Origin: Chloroflexota bacterium
GTDB taxonomy: Bacteria; Chloroflexota; Dehalococcoidia; SZUA-161
Length of the DNA: 13,112 nucleotides
NCBI GenBank assembly: GCA_030668425.1
Contig: DAOUTY010000022.1
Span: forward strand, 1-13,112
Direction: 5' to 3'
Shown: in pieces, positions 6,360 through 13,112 of the stretch
Layout of the letters: each line of letters begins with the position of its first letter
Numbering within the stretch: position 1 is the first letter of the stretch
Translations under genes and position numbers: made by a program
Notes under the pieces: model-generated
What the model saw: only the letters and a program-made list of their open reading frames with translations
What the model was told of the DNA's origin: nothing
The model's database searches: none

Positions 6360-6414
6360 ATGGCTACTGACTAACTGGCAGTAGTTCACGCTGTAAGCCT
6401 ATAGGAGGTGGAAA

Positions 6415-7986
6415 ATGGGTGACAGGATGAAGGAGGAGGTCAAGAAGCTTGCAAGCCTCCGTCAGGAAATCGAGAAGATGGGCGGGGAAAAGTCCATCAA
6501 CAGACAGCATGAGAGGGGGAAACTGACCGCCCGCGAAAGGATTGACCTTTTATTCGAGAAGGGGTCTTTTGTCGAGCACGGAATGCTGGGCAACGAGGAA
6601 GGCTCTACCGAGTTGGTTCCTGCGGATGGGGTCATCACGGGATACGGTAAAATTGATGATGGCGTTACTGTGAGAGACGCAGCGGTAGCGGCTTACGATT
6701 TCACCGTCAGAGGCGGTTCAATGGGAGTGATCAGCGAGGCAAAGGTGACCAGGATCAGGGAAACCGCCCGCAAACATAGAATCCCTATGATATGGCTGGT
6801 GGACTCGGGGGGCGCCAGGCTGGGTAAGGGCGGCTTCAATATCGAAAGGATTCCGTTCTTCGCCGACACGGGCTATCTGTTCAAAGAAGAGGCGCTGATG
6901 TCCGGTGTAATTCCTCTGGTCGCGGCTATGATGGGTCCGGGATATGCTGGCACTGCCTACATACCAGGCCTCTCGGATTTTGTGCCCATGGTCAAGAAGA
7001 GGTGCGCTATGGGTCTGGGCGGTCCATCACTGGTGAAGATGATGATTGGAGAGGACCTGACAGACGACCAGCTAGGAGGTTCCCGCGTACACTGCGAGGC
7101 AAGCGGTTGTGGTGACCTGGAGGTCGATTCGGATGAGGATTGTATCAAGGCGATAAAGGAATATCTATCATATTTTCCTCAGAACTGCGATCATAAACCG
7201 CCCTGTGGGAAATCACCTGGAGACCCGAATGCGCTAATCGACGACGGCATACTGGATGTAATCCCAGATAGCTCCTCGGAAGTCTTCGATATGCACAAAC
7301 TCATAGCCTACATCATGGATGACAGACGTCTATTCGAGATCAAGCCCAAATGGGCACGGAACATCATCGTGGGCTTTGGGAGGATAGGCGGCTATCCGGT
7401 CGGTATAATTGCGAATAATCCGATTTTTCTGGGCGGCATACTGGACGTAGACGCCGCGGATAAGGCTGCCAGGCATATCTGGCTCTGCGACGCCTTCAAT
7501 ATTCCTCTCCTTTTCCTCTCCGACGTTCCCGGCTTTATGATCGGGTCTCGGGCGGAGAAGGCGGGCATTATCCGGCACGGTGCCAAAATGGTGCACGCCG
7601 TGGCTGAGGCCACCGTTCCCAAGATTACCCTGATTGTGAGAAAATCATATGGTGCCGGATACTACGCTATGTGTGGCAGAGCTTTCGACCCCGACCTGCT
7701 GGTCGCCTATCCAGGTGCCGAGATATCGGTCATGGGGGCCGAAGGTATGGTGTCCATCGTCGCCAGAAAGCAATTGGAGACCGCTGAGAAACCCGATGAG
7801 ATGATAGAGGAACTTGCTGCGGGGGTCAGACCACACATCAGTATTGACAAGACAGCGGGCCTGGGGCTGGTAGACGACGTCATCGACCCCAGGGAGACCA
7901 GAAAGGTCCTATTCGCTGCCCTCGAGCGCACGAAGGACAAGAAAATATTCCGGCATCCCCGAAAGCACGGCGTTTACCCCGTTTAG
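6415..7986 (+). CDS. Acyl-CoA carboxylase carboxyltransferase (beta) subunit
   Basis: A 523-residue biotin-dependent carboxyltransferase of the PccB/MmdA type, with two crotonase-like halves. Such enzymes move CO2 between carboxybiotin and an acyl-CoA such as propionyl-CoA or methylmalonyl-CoA. Landmarks are RGKLTARERIDLLFE at 34-48, VDSGGARLGKGG at 129-140 (first glycine-rich oxyanion site), PGFMIGSRAEKAGIIRHGAK at 372-391, SYGAGYYAMCGRAFDPD at 411-427 and VMGAEGMVSIV at 439-449 (second active-site loop). Length matches the family. A very strong AGGAGG at 6403-6408 precedes the ATG. No biotin carboxylase, biotin carrier or membrane decarboxylase subunit is in the window, so partners must be encoded elsewhere. 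Without them carboxylase and decarboxylase cannot be told apart. The enoyl-CoA hydratase gene follows after 10 nt. The acyl substrate may be propionyl-CoA or a branched or unsaturated acyl-CoA. Confidence 0.93.
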   Translation: MGDRMKEEVKKLASLRQEIEKMGGEKSINRQHERGKLTARERIDLLFEKGSFVEHGMLGNEEGSTELVPADGVITGYGKIDDGVTVRDAAVAAYDFTVRGGSMGVISEAKVTRIRETARKHRIPMIWLVDSGGARLGKGGFNIERIPFFADTGYLFKEEALMSGVIPLVAAMMGPGYAGTAYIPGLSDFVPMVKKRCAMGLGGPSLVKMMIGEDLTDDQLGGSRVHCEASGCGDLEVDSDEDCIKAIKEYLSYFPQNCDHKPPCGKSPGDPNALIDDGILDVIPDSSSEVFDMHKLIAYIMDDRRLFEIKPKWARNIIVGFGRIGGYPVGIIANNPIFLGGILDVDAADKAARHIWLCDAFNIPLLFLSDVPGFMIGSRAEKAGIIRHGAKMVHAVAEATVPKITLIVRKSYGAGYYAMCGRAFDPDLLVAYPGAEISVMGAEGMVSIVARKQLETAEKPDEMIEELAAGVRPHISIDKTAGLGLVDDVIDPRETRKVLFAALERTKDKKIFRHPRKHGVYPV

Positions 7987-7996
7987 GAGGTCTTGA

Positions 7997-8782
7997 ATGT
8001 ACCAGGCCATAACCGCGGAGGCAAAGGATAAGGTTGGCAGGATTACCTTATCTCGGGAGGAGAAGAGAAACTCTATCTCCCCGACGATGATGAATGAGCT
8101 CCTGGATGCGTTCAAGAAATACGACGAGGATCCGAATGTCGTCGCAATTGTGCTGACCGGAGCTGGCAATAAGGTTTTCTGCTCCGGTGCTGACATCGGC
8201 GAGTCTATTGCCGCCGGGGCGAGCTTTATTGAACGGCACGAGGAGCAACGGAAATTCGCCGAGCTCTTCAAGATAATCAGGGACTTAAGTAAACCACTGG
8301 TCGGCCGTATAAACGGTCACGCTATGGGCGGAGGGCTAGGCCTGGCTTGTGCCTGCGATATAGTCATCGCCGCTGAGGACTGCAAGTTTGGGACACCGGA
8401 GATAAACATTGGGCTCTTCCCGTACGTGATCATGGCAACTCTGCTCCGGGTCACTACGGCTCCGAAGCGGCTACTAGAAATGATGCTAACCGGAGGAAGG
8501 GTCGATGCCCAGGAGGCGCTGGAGCTCGGCTTGGTGAATCACGTCGTGCCTAGAGACCAATTAGATGCAAAGGTTGACGAGATTGCCCGGAAGCTGGCCA
8601 GCAAGAGTCCAGCCACCCTTAGACTCGGGAGAAGGGCCTTTTACACCATGAGGGATATGGAGTACGAGAAGGCACTGGAGTATTTGTCGTCAATGCTGGC
8701 GATCAATACGCAGTTGGATGATGTAGCTGAAGGTATTGCCTCCTTCATAGAAAAGCGTGACCCAGTATGGAAAGGGAAATAG
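7997..8782 (+). CDS. Enoyl-CoA hydratase/isomerase (crotonase) family protein
   Basis: A 261-residue crotonase-fold protein, cytoplasmic, full length for the family. FCSGADI at 61-67 and MGGGLGLACACD at 110-121 form the CoA-binding oxyanion hole. FGTPEINIGLFPYVIMA at 131-147 keeps Glu135, which corresponds to Glu164 of rat mitochondrial crotonase. The other acid, Glu144 of the rat enzyme, is replaced by Gly115 (GGGLGLA instead of GGGxELA). With one catalytic acid it may still hydrate, or it may act as an isomerase or another crotonase-family reaction. The C-terminal helices, including MEYEKALEYLSSMLAINTQL at 221-240, are typical. AGGAGG at 7985-7990 overlaps the stop of the carboxyltransferase gene, so the two are probably translationally coupled. 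BKACE copy 2 follows after 15 nt. Confidence 0.92.
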   Translation: MYQAITAEAKDKVGRITLSREEKRNSISPTMMNELLDAFKKYDEDPNVVAIVLTGAGNKVFCSGADIGESIAAGASFIERHEEQRKFAELFKIIRDLSKPLVGRINGHAMGGGLGLACACDIVIAAEDCKFGTPEINIGLFPYVIMATLLRVTTAPKRLLEMMLTGGRVDAQEALELGLVNHVVPRDQLDAKVDEIARKLASKSPATLRLGRRAFYTMRDMEYEKALEYLSSMLAINTQLDDVAEGIASFIEKRDPVWKGK

Positions 8783-8797
8783 CGAAAAGGAGCACAT

Positions 8798-9655
8798 ATG
8801 GCCATTGAAGACAAAGTAGTGATAACCGCCGCCCTGACCGGGGTAGCAGCCAATAGGAATCAGTGCAAGTGGATTCCCTACACACCACAGGAGATAGCTG
8901 AGGAAGCGCTGGCTTGCTACAATGCCGGGGCTTCAGCAGTGCATATTCATGCCAGGGAAAACGACGGCAGCCCATCCTGGAGGGTAGAGGTCTTCAGGGA
9001 GATCATGGACGAGGTCAGGAAAAGGTGCCCCATCATAATAAACTTCTCTACCGGTGCCGTACTTGTGGAGAGAGATGACAGAATCGCTCATATTCGTGAG
9101 TTGAAACCGGAGATTGCGGCTCTAAACATGGGGACGATGAACTACGCCAAATACAGCCCGAAACGGAAGAGTTTCGTCTTCTCCGTCGTTTTCCATAACC
9201 CCTTCGAGGATATAATATTCTTCTTGGATACAATGAATCAGCTTGGCATTAAGCCGGAGTGCGAGTGCTTCGATCTCGGTCATCTGGAGAGCATATTCCC
9301 TCTGATAGATATGGGGCTGCTCAAGAATTTCCAGGTAAGCCTGATCATGGGTGTAGTAGGTGGTATGGCTGCCACCGCAAGGAATCTGGCTCACGTAGCC
9401 AGTCTGGTTCCTGCTGGGATAGCATGGGAGGTGATAGGTATCAGTCAGGAGCAATGGCTTCTGGTGGCAACCGCTCTGGCCTTAGGCGGAAACATCAGAG
9501 TCGGACTTGAAGACAACTTCTACCTGTCACCGGGAGAGATGTCTCAGGGAAACGGCCCGCTGGTGGAAAAGGCTGTAAGAATGACGCGGGACATCGGAAG
9601 GGAGCCAGCAACGGTAGCAGAAGCCAGAGCTATTTTGAAGGTGCGCGAGATATAG
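8798..9655 (+). CDS. Beta-keto acid cleavage enzyme (BKACE, DUF849), copy 2
   Basis: A 285-residue BKACE-family TIM barrel, close in length to Kce (about 275 residues) and clearly distinct from copy 1. It has VVITAALTG at 7-15, HIH with His49 and His51 as Zn ligands, NFSTGA at 82-87, LNMGTMNY at 109-116 and RVGLEDNFY with Glu238 as third metal ligand and Asp239 beside it. The active-site segment GVAANRNQCKWIP resembles the Kce layout, but I see no Glu at the position of Kce Glu14, which contacts the substrate amino group there. The keto acid is therefore probably not an amino acid such as 3-keto-5-aminohexanoate. AAGGAG at 8787-8792 supports the ATG. It sits between the crotonase and dehydrogenase genes and could turn a beta-keto acid plus acetyl-CoA into acetoacetate and an acyl-CoA. 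Confidence 0.93.
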   Translation: MAIEDKVVITAALTGVAANRNQCKWIPYTPQEIAEEALACYNAGASAVHIHARENDGSPSWRVEVFREIMDEVRKRCPIIINFSTGAVLVERDDRIAHIRELKPEIAALNMGTMNYAKYSPKRKSFVFSVVFHNPFEDIIFFLDTMNQLGIKPECECFDLGHLESIFPLIDMGLLKNFQVSLIMGVVGGMAATARNLAHVASLVPAGIAWEVIGISQEQWLLVATALALGGNIRVGLEDNFYLSPGEMSQGNGPLVEKAVRMTRDIGREPATVAEARAILKVREI

Positions 9656-9680
9656 CAAAGCTGAAGCTAGGGAGGGAACC

Positions 9681-10874
9681 ATGGACTTCAGATTCACCGC
9701 AGAGGACGAGACATTCAGGGAGGAGGTTCGGCAGTGGCTCAAGAAGGAGATTCCACAGAGGTGGATTGAGCTGGATGCCGGAATATGGGAGGAGACAGAG
9801 GAGTCCTGGGCACTCTCCCGCGAGTTCCAGCGCAAATTAGGGCAGAAGGGCTGGCTGGCCCCGGCGTACCCCAAGGAATACGGTGGCCTCGAAATGAGCC
9901 ACATGCGAAGACTCATCCTATCCGAGGAGTTGAACTATAACAGCGCTCCTATAAGCATAGAGGCGGAGATATCAGTGAACTGGGTGGGTTCCGCCCTTAT
10001 GCTGTTTGGAACCGAGGAGCAGAAGAAGAAGTATGTAACTGAGGTAGCAAAGGGAGACGCGATTTTCTGTCTTGGATACAGCGAGCCGAACGCTGGCTCC
10101 GACCTTGCCTCGGTGCAAACCCGCGCCGTAGAGGATGACGATGGATATATTATCAATGGCCAGAAGACCTGGTGCAGCTACGCCCACTACGCCAATTATT
10201 GCTGGCTCGGTGCCAGAACCGACCCGGAAGCACCCAAGCACAAGGGCATAAGTATGTTCGTGGCAGATATGAAGACCCCGGGAATTACTGTGCGGCCCCT
10301 GATAAACATCCTCGGTCGCCACTCCTTCAATGAGGTCTTTTTTGACGATGTACGCATCCCTAAAAACAGCCTTATAGGAGAGAAAAACAACGGCTGGTAC
10401 CAACTGGTGATGGCTCTGGACTTCGAGCGCTCTTTGATCGGCACAGCCGCAGCAAACCAGCGAATCATAGATGAACTGGTGCAGTATATGATCGAGGCCA
10501 AGCACAAGGGAGAGTCCTTCGCTAATGACCCTCTGATCAAAGATGAATTAGCAGAGGTTGCCGTTGAAAATGAAGTTCTCCGCATGATGTGCTACCGCAT
10601 CGCCTGGATGTACAGCCAGAATACCCATCCCAGCTACGAATCGTCAATGTCATTGCTATTCTGCAGTGAGTTATTGAGACGCCTGTCCAATGTTGGAATG
10701 CGCGTTCTGGGGCCTTACGGGCAACTGGACATGGACTCCAAATGGGCCGTACTGAATGCGAGAATAATGCGAATCTATCTGAGCGCACTCTCCATTGGCG
10801 TTGGCGGCGGTTCCAACGAGATTCAACGCAACATCGTCGCAATGAGGGGGCTGGGGCTGCCCCGGCAGCAGTAG
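9681..10874 (+). CDS. Acyl-CoA dehydrogenase family protein, copy 1 (long FadE type)
   Basis: A 397-residue acyl-CoA dehydrogenase homologue that would form an alpha,beta double bond in an acyl-CoA using FAD and electron-transfer flavoprotein. Seen are the N-terminal helical domain, LGYSEPNAGSDLAS at 131-144 (flavin/substrate loop), INGQKTWCS at 158-166, FFDDVRIP at 220-227 and the C-terminal GGGSNEIQRNIVA at 375-387. In this last motif Gly376 is at the position of the catalytic Glu of medium-chain enzymes. Glu249 in LDFER is at the position used by isovaleryl- and long-chain enzymes, so catalysis is still possible. The usual RxQF FAD-contact motif is absent, as in one subunit of heteromeric FadE pairs. 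GGGAGG just upstream of the ATG at 9681 sets the start. The next gene is a clear paralogue. Confidence 0.92.
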   Translation: MDFRFTAEDETFREEVRQWLKKEIPQRWIELDAGIWEETEESWALSREFQRKLGQKGWLAPAYPKEYGGLEMSHMRRLILSEELNYNSAPISIEAEISVNWVGSALMLFGTEEQKKKYVTEVAKGDAIFCLGYSEPNAGSDLASVQTRAVEDDDGYIINGQKTWCSYAHYANYCWLGARTDPEAPKHKGISMFVADMKTPGITVRPLINILGRHSFNEVFFDDVRIPKNSLIGEKNNGWYQLVMALDFERSLIGTAAANQRIIDELVQYMIEAKHKGESFANDPLIKDELAEVAVENEVLRMMCYRIAWMYSQNTHPSYESSMSLLFCSELLRRLSNVGMRVLGPYGQLDMDSKWAVLNARIMRIYLSALSIGVGGGSNEIQRNIVAMRGLGLPRQQ

Positions 10875-10918
10875 CTATCATCACATACAAGTTATCAGGT
10901 CTTCGCGAGGAAAACGGC

Positions 10919-12115
10919 ATGGACTTTAGATTCACTGGGCAGGAAGAGGCATTCCGAAGAGAGGTCGATGACTTTATACAAAGGGAGCTCCCTGCTAATT
11001 GGACGGAAGAAACTCTCTACTGGCCCGGCGGATATGGTACAATCCCGGATTTCGAGGAGATCAACCCCGCCACTGAGATATTCAGGCGCAAGCTGGCGGA
11101 GAAGGGATGGCTTGCCATCTCATGGCCCGAGGAGTACGGCGGTGCCGGGCGCACCCATATTGAACAGGCTATATTCCACGAACGAATAAGCTACTATAGG
11201 GCAACCGGCCCTGATATAGGTACATTGATCTCAGGCCCCGCTATCATGCGCTTCGGCAGCGATGAAATGAAGAGGGAATGGCTACCTAGAATAGCCAGAG
11301 GGGAGATAAGGTTCTGGCTTGCCTATAGCGAGCCGAACGCCGGCTCTGACCTTGCCTCAATCAAAACCAGTGCTGTAGAGGATGGCGATGACCTTGTCAT
11401 TAATGGCCAGAAGACCTGGAGCAGCGGTGCTCACACATCTGATTATGCCTGGATGGCGGTCATGATGGACCCCGATGCCCCTGCACGCAAGGGAATTTCG
11501 CTAGTCATCGTGGACAACAAGTCTGAGGGCATCACGATTCGTCCTATCATAAACATACTGGGCCTTCATTCCTTTAATGAGGTATTCTTTGATGATGTGA
11601 GGGTCCCTCAGAGAAACATCGTTGGTGAGAAAAACCAGGGCTGGTATTATTTGATGGTGGCCCTTGACTTTGAAAGACTGGTAGTCGCCATCGGAGGTAT
11701 GAGGCGCACCCTGGAGGAGCTCATCCAGTACGTCAAGGGGACATCCCGCAACGGGCAGGCCCTGAGCTGTGACCCCCTGATACAGGATAAGCTAGCAGAG
11801 CTTGCGATCGAGATCGAGGTCGCAGACATGTTCTTCTGGCAAACCGCATGGATGCTCGACAGGGGTCTTCTGCCAAATATTGAGGCATCTGTACTGAAGT
11901 TAGCCACTACCGAGCTAAGCTGGAAGCTCGCCAATACCGCGATGGAGGTTATGGGACCTTATGCGCAACTGGAGAGAGGTTCGAAATGGGCGCCTTTGGG
12001 AGGCAGGGTATGCACCGGCTATCTGGACTGTATCTCCGCGCTCGTTGGTGCCGGCACCTCTGAGATCCAGCGCAATATCATTGCCTTAAGAGGACTGGGG
12101 CTGCCCTGGTCATAA
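10919..12115 (+). CDS. Acyl-CoA dehydrogenase family protein, copy 2 (long FadE type)
   Basis: A 398-residue paralogue of the preceding gene, sharing the start MDFRFT, the loop LAYSEPNAGSDLAS at 134-147, INGQKTWSS at 161-169, FFDDVRVP at 223-230 and the end GTSEIQRNIIALRGLGLP. Ala378 replaces the medium-chain catalytic Glu; Glu252 in LDFER is the alternative base. No RxQF motif is present. The open frame extends to 10742 inside the previous gene, but the start at 10919 is supported by homology with the neighbour and by GAGG at 10907-10910, 8 nt upstream. The gap to copy 1 is 44 nt. It also differs by an acidic, proline-containing insert around residues 34-50. The pair may be two subunits of one heteromeric dehydrogenase, or copies for different intermediates. 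Confidence 0.91.
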   Translation: MDFRFTGQEEAFRREVDDFIQRELPANWTEETLYWPGGYGTIPDFEEINPATEIFRRKLAEKGWLAISWPEEYGGAGRTHIEQAIFHERISYYRATGPDIGTLISGPAIMRFGSDEMKREWLPRIARGEIRFWLAYSEPNAGSDLASIKTSAVEDGDDLVINGQKTWSSGAHTSDYAWMAVMMDPDAPARKGISLVIVDNKSEGITIRPIINILGLHSFNEVFFDDVRVPQRNIVGEKNQGWYYLMVALDFERLVVAIGGMRRTLEELIQYVKGTSRNGQALSCDPLIQDKLAELAIEIEVADMFFWQTAWMLDRGLLPNIEASVLKLATTELSWKLANTAMEVMGPYAQLERGSKWAPLGGRVCTGYLDCISALVGAGTSEIQRNIIALRGLGLPWS

Positions 12116-12161
12116 TACAAGTTTACTGCTGTGTAGATTCACATAGAAGAGGAGACGTGAG

Positions 12162-13112
12162 ATGGATCTTGGTCTGAGCGAAGAACAGGAAATGTTGAAA
12201 ACGTCGGCCCGCGACTTCCTTCAGAAGGAATGTCCCAAGAAGCTGGTAAAGCAACTGGATGAAAGCGATGAAGGTTATTCCCCTGAATTGTGGCAAAGGA
12301 TAGCGGGACTGGGTTGGCTAGGGCTGATGTTCCCTGACAAGTATGGTGGCAGCGGCGGCAGCTTCCTGGACCTCGTAGTCCTTCTCGAAGAGATGGGTTA
12401 CAATATCCTGCCAGGCCCATTCTTTTCAACGGTGGTTCTTGGAGGCCCTACTATCCTGGCAGCGGGCAACAAGGAGCAGAAGAGAGAATTGCTGCCCGGA
12501 ATTGCCAGAGGAGAGACTATTCTCACCCTGGCGCTGACCGAGCCCAGCGTAGGTTACGATGCGTCATCGGTCAAGACCACGGCTGTTGCTCACAACGGTG
12601 AATATGTCATCAATGGCACTAAACTATTTGTTCCAGATGCCAACGTCGCTGACTTGTTGTTATGTGTAACGAGGACAAAGGAGGCAGAGAACCCGGAAGA
12701 CGGCATCACCATTTTCCTGGTCGACGCCAAGAGCCCCGGCGTCGAGTGCACTCTGTTGAAAACACTGGCCCGTGACAAGCAGTGTGAGGTCTTATTTAAC
12801 AATGCAAGCGTGCCAAAGGAGAATATACTGGGGGAGTTAGACCAGGGTTGGCCTGTGGTGCAAGACGCCTTGCAGAAGGCCACAGTGGCTAAGTGTGCCG
12901 AGATGGTCGGCGGGGCTCAAGCGGCACTGGACATGGCCATCGCCTATGCCAAGGAGCGAATCCAGTTCAATCGACCCATAGGAAGTTTCCAGGCTATCCA
13001 GCATTACTGCGCTAATATGGTAAGCGATGTTGACGGCTCAAGATTCGTTACCTACAAGGCTGCCTGGAAGGTGAGCGAAGGGCTTCCAGCTGTCATGGAC
13101 GTGGCCGTAGCC
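12162..13112 (+). CDS. Acyl-CoA dehydrogenase family protein, copy 3 (partial, cut by window end)
   Basis: An open frame of 317 codons runs off the right edge without a stop, so the 3' part is missing. It starts MDLGLSEEQEMLKTSARDFL, the usual N-terminus of shorter acyl-CoA dehydrogenases, and has LGWLGLMFPDKYGGSGG at 50-66, LTEPSVGYDASSVKT at 125-139, INGTKLFVPDA at 150-160 and YAKERIQFNRPIGSFQAIQH at 262-281. The last contains the RxQF motif (Arg266 to Phe269) that contacts FAD across the subunit interface and that the two upstream copies lack. The C-terminal catalytic region is outside the window. GGAG at 12151-12154 sits 7 nt before the ATG. Gene order (two long FadE types, then this shorter type, 46-nt gap) fits an alpha2beta2 dehydrogenase as known for FadE pairs in steroid side-chain degradation; that assembly is inferred. 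Confidence 0.9.
   Translation, partial: MDLGLSEEQEMLKTSARDFLQKECPKKLVKQLDESDEGYSPELWQRIAGLGWLGLMFPDKYGGSGGSFLDLVVLLEEMGYNILPGPFFSTVVLGGPTILAAGNKEQKRELLPGIARGETILTLALTEPSVGYDASSVKTTAVAHNGEYVINGTKLFVPDANVADLLLCVTRTKEAENPEDGITIFLVDAKSPGVECTLLKTLARDKQCEVLFNNASVPKENILGELDQGWPVVQDALQKATVAKCAEMVGGAQAALDMAIAYAKERIQFNRPIGSFQAIQHYCANMVSDVDGSRFVTYKAAWKVSEGLPAVMDVAVA

Larger units (their letters stand above)
6252..6414. other. Intergenic gap with repeat and possible internal promoter
   Basis: This 163-bp gap is the longest within the plus-strand genes; the others span 10-46 nt. It holds a palindromic repeat (6288-6311) and a possible promoter (6331-6359). It also has an 8-bp inverted repeat, ACTGCCAG at 6314-6321 against CTGGCAGT at 6375-6382, which flanks the promoter candidate. 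It may divide the cluster into two transcription units. Confidence 0.5.

Noticed and set aside
10742..10918. N-terminal extension of acyl-CoA dehydrogenase copy 2 into the preceding gene
   Set aside because: The extension is an out-of-frame reading of copy 1; the start at 10919 is supported by homology with copy 1 and an upstream GAGG.
1..13112. CRISPR arrays, tRNA or rRNA genes, insertion sequences
   Set aside because: I saw no regularly spaced repeats, cloverleaf-like segments, rRNA-like stretches, transposase motifs or flanking terminal repeats.

Overview
The window is a catabolic gene cluster for CoA thioesters from an uncultured-type bacterium. The bases look moderately GC-rich (near 50-55% by eye, not computed). 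Genes are tightly packed, start sites mostly carry strong AGGAGG-like ribosome binding sites, and one promoter is close to the sigma-70 consensus. The gene repertoire (BKACE enzymes, SCP2-type thiolase homologues paired with DUF35 proteins, several acyl-CoA dehydrogenases, an orphan carboxyltransferase) is common in Chloroflexota (Dehalococcoidia/SAR202-like), Desulfobacterota and some Actinomycetota. The sequence alone does not decide between them; Chloroflexota is a guess.

Layout. Positions 1-305 hold no convincing gene but contain a strong intrinsic terminator (20-62) facing the minus strand. A minus-strand alpha/beta hydrolase (306-1115) reads towards it. A 387-bp divergent region (1116-1502) carries a near-consensus plus-strand promoter (1344-1372), a possible leader hairpin and a weaker minus-strand promoter. 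The first plus-strand block (1503-6251) encodes BKACE 1, a MaoC-like hydratase, a DUF35 Zn-ribbon/OB protein, a thiolase-fold protein, a second thiolase-fold protein and a second DUF35 protein. A 163-bp gap (6252-6414) has a palindromic repeat and a possible internal promoter. The second block (6415 to the right edge) encodes a biotin-dependent carboxyltransferase subunit, a crotonase-family protein, BKACE 2 and three acyl-CoA dehydrogenase homologues; the last is cut by the window end.

How the genes may work together. Dehydrogenases, hydratases, thiolase-fold/DUF35 pairs and BKACEs together suggest breakdown of a branched or cyclic acyl-CoA. Both thiolase-fold proteins lack the nucleophilic cysteine (Gly in its place), and the second also lacks the catalytic histidine. 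Each is next to a DUF35 gene, and no 3-hydroxyacyl-CoA dehydrogenase is present in the window. This resembles the logic of steroid side-chain removal (FadE28-FadE29, ChsH1-ChsH2, Ltp2), in which a hydroxyacyl-CoA is cleaved by retro-aldol reaction rather than thiolysis. The BKACEs and the carboxyltransferase would then handle beta-keto acid and short-chain products. The substrate cannot be read from the sequence, and no transporter, CoA ligase, CoA transferase or regulator lies in the window.
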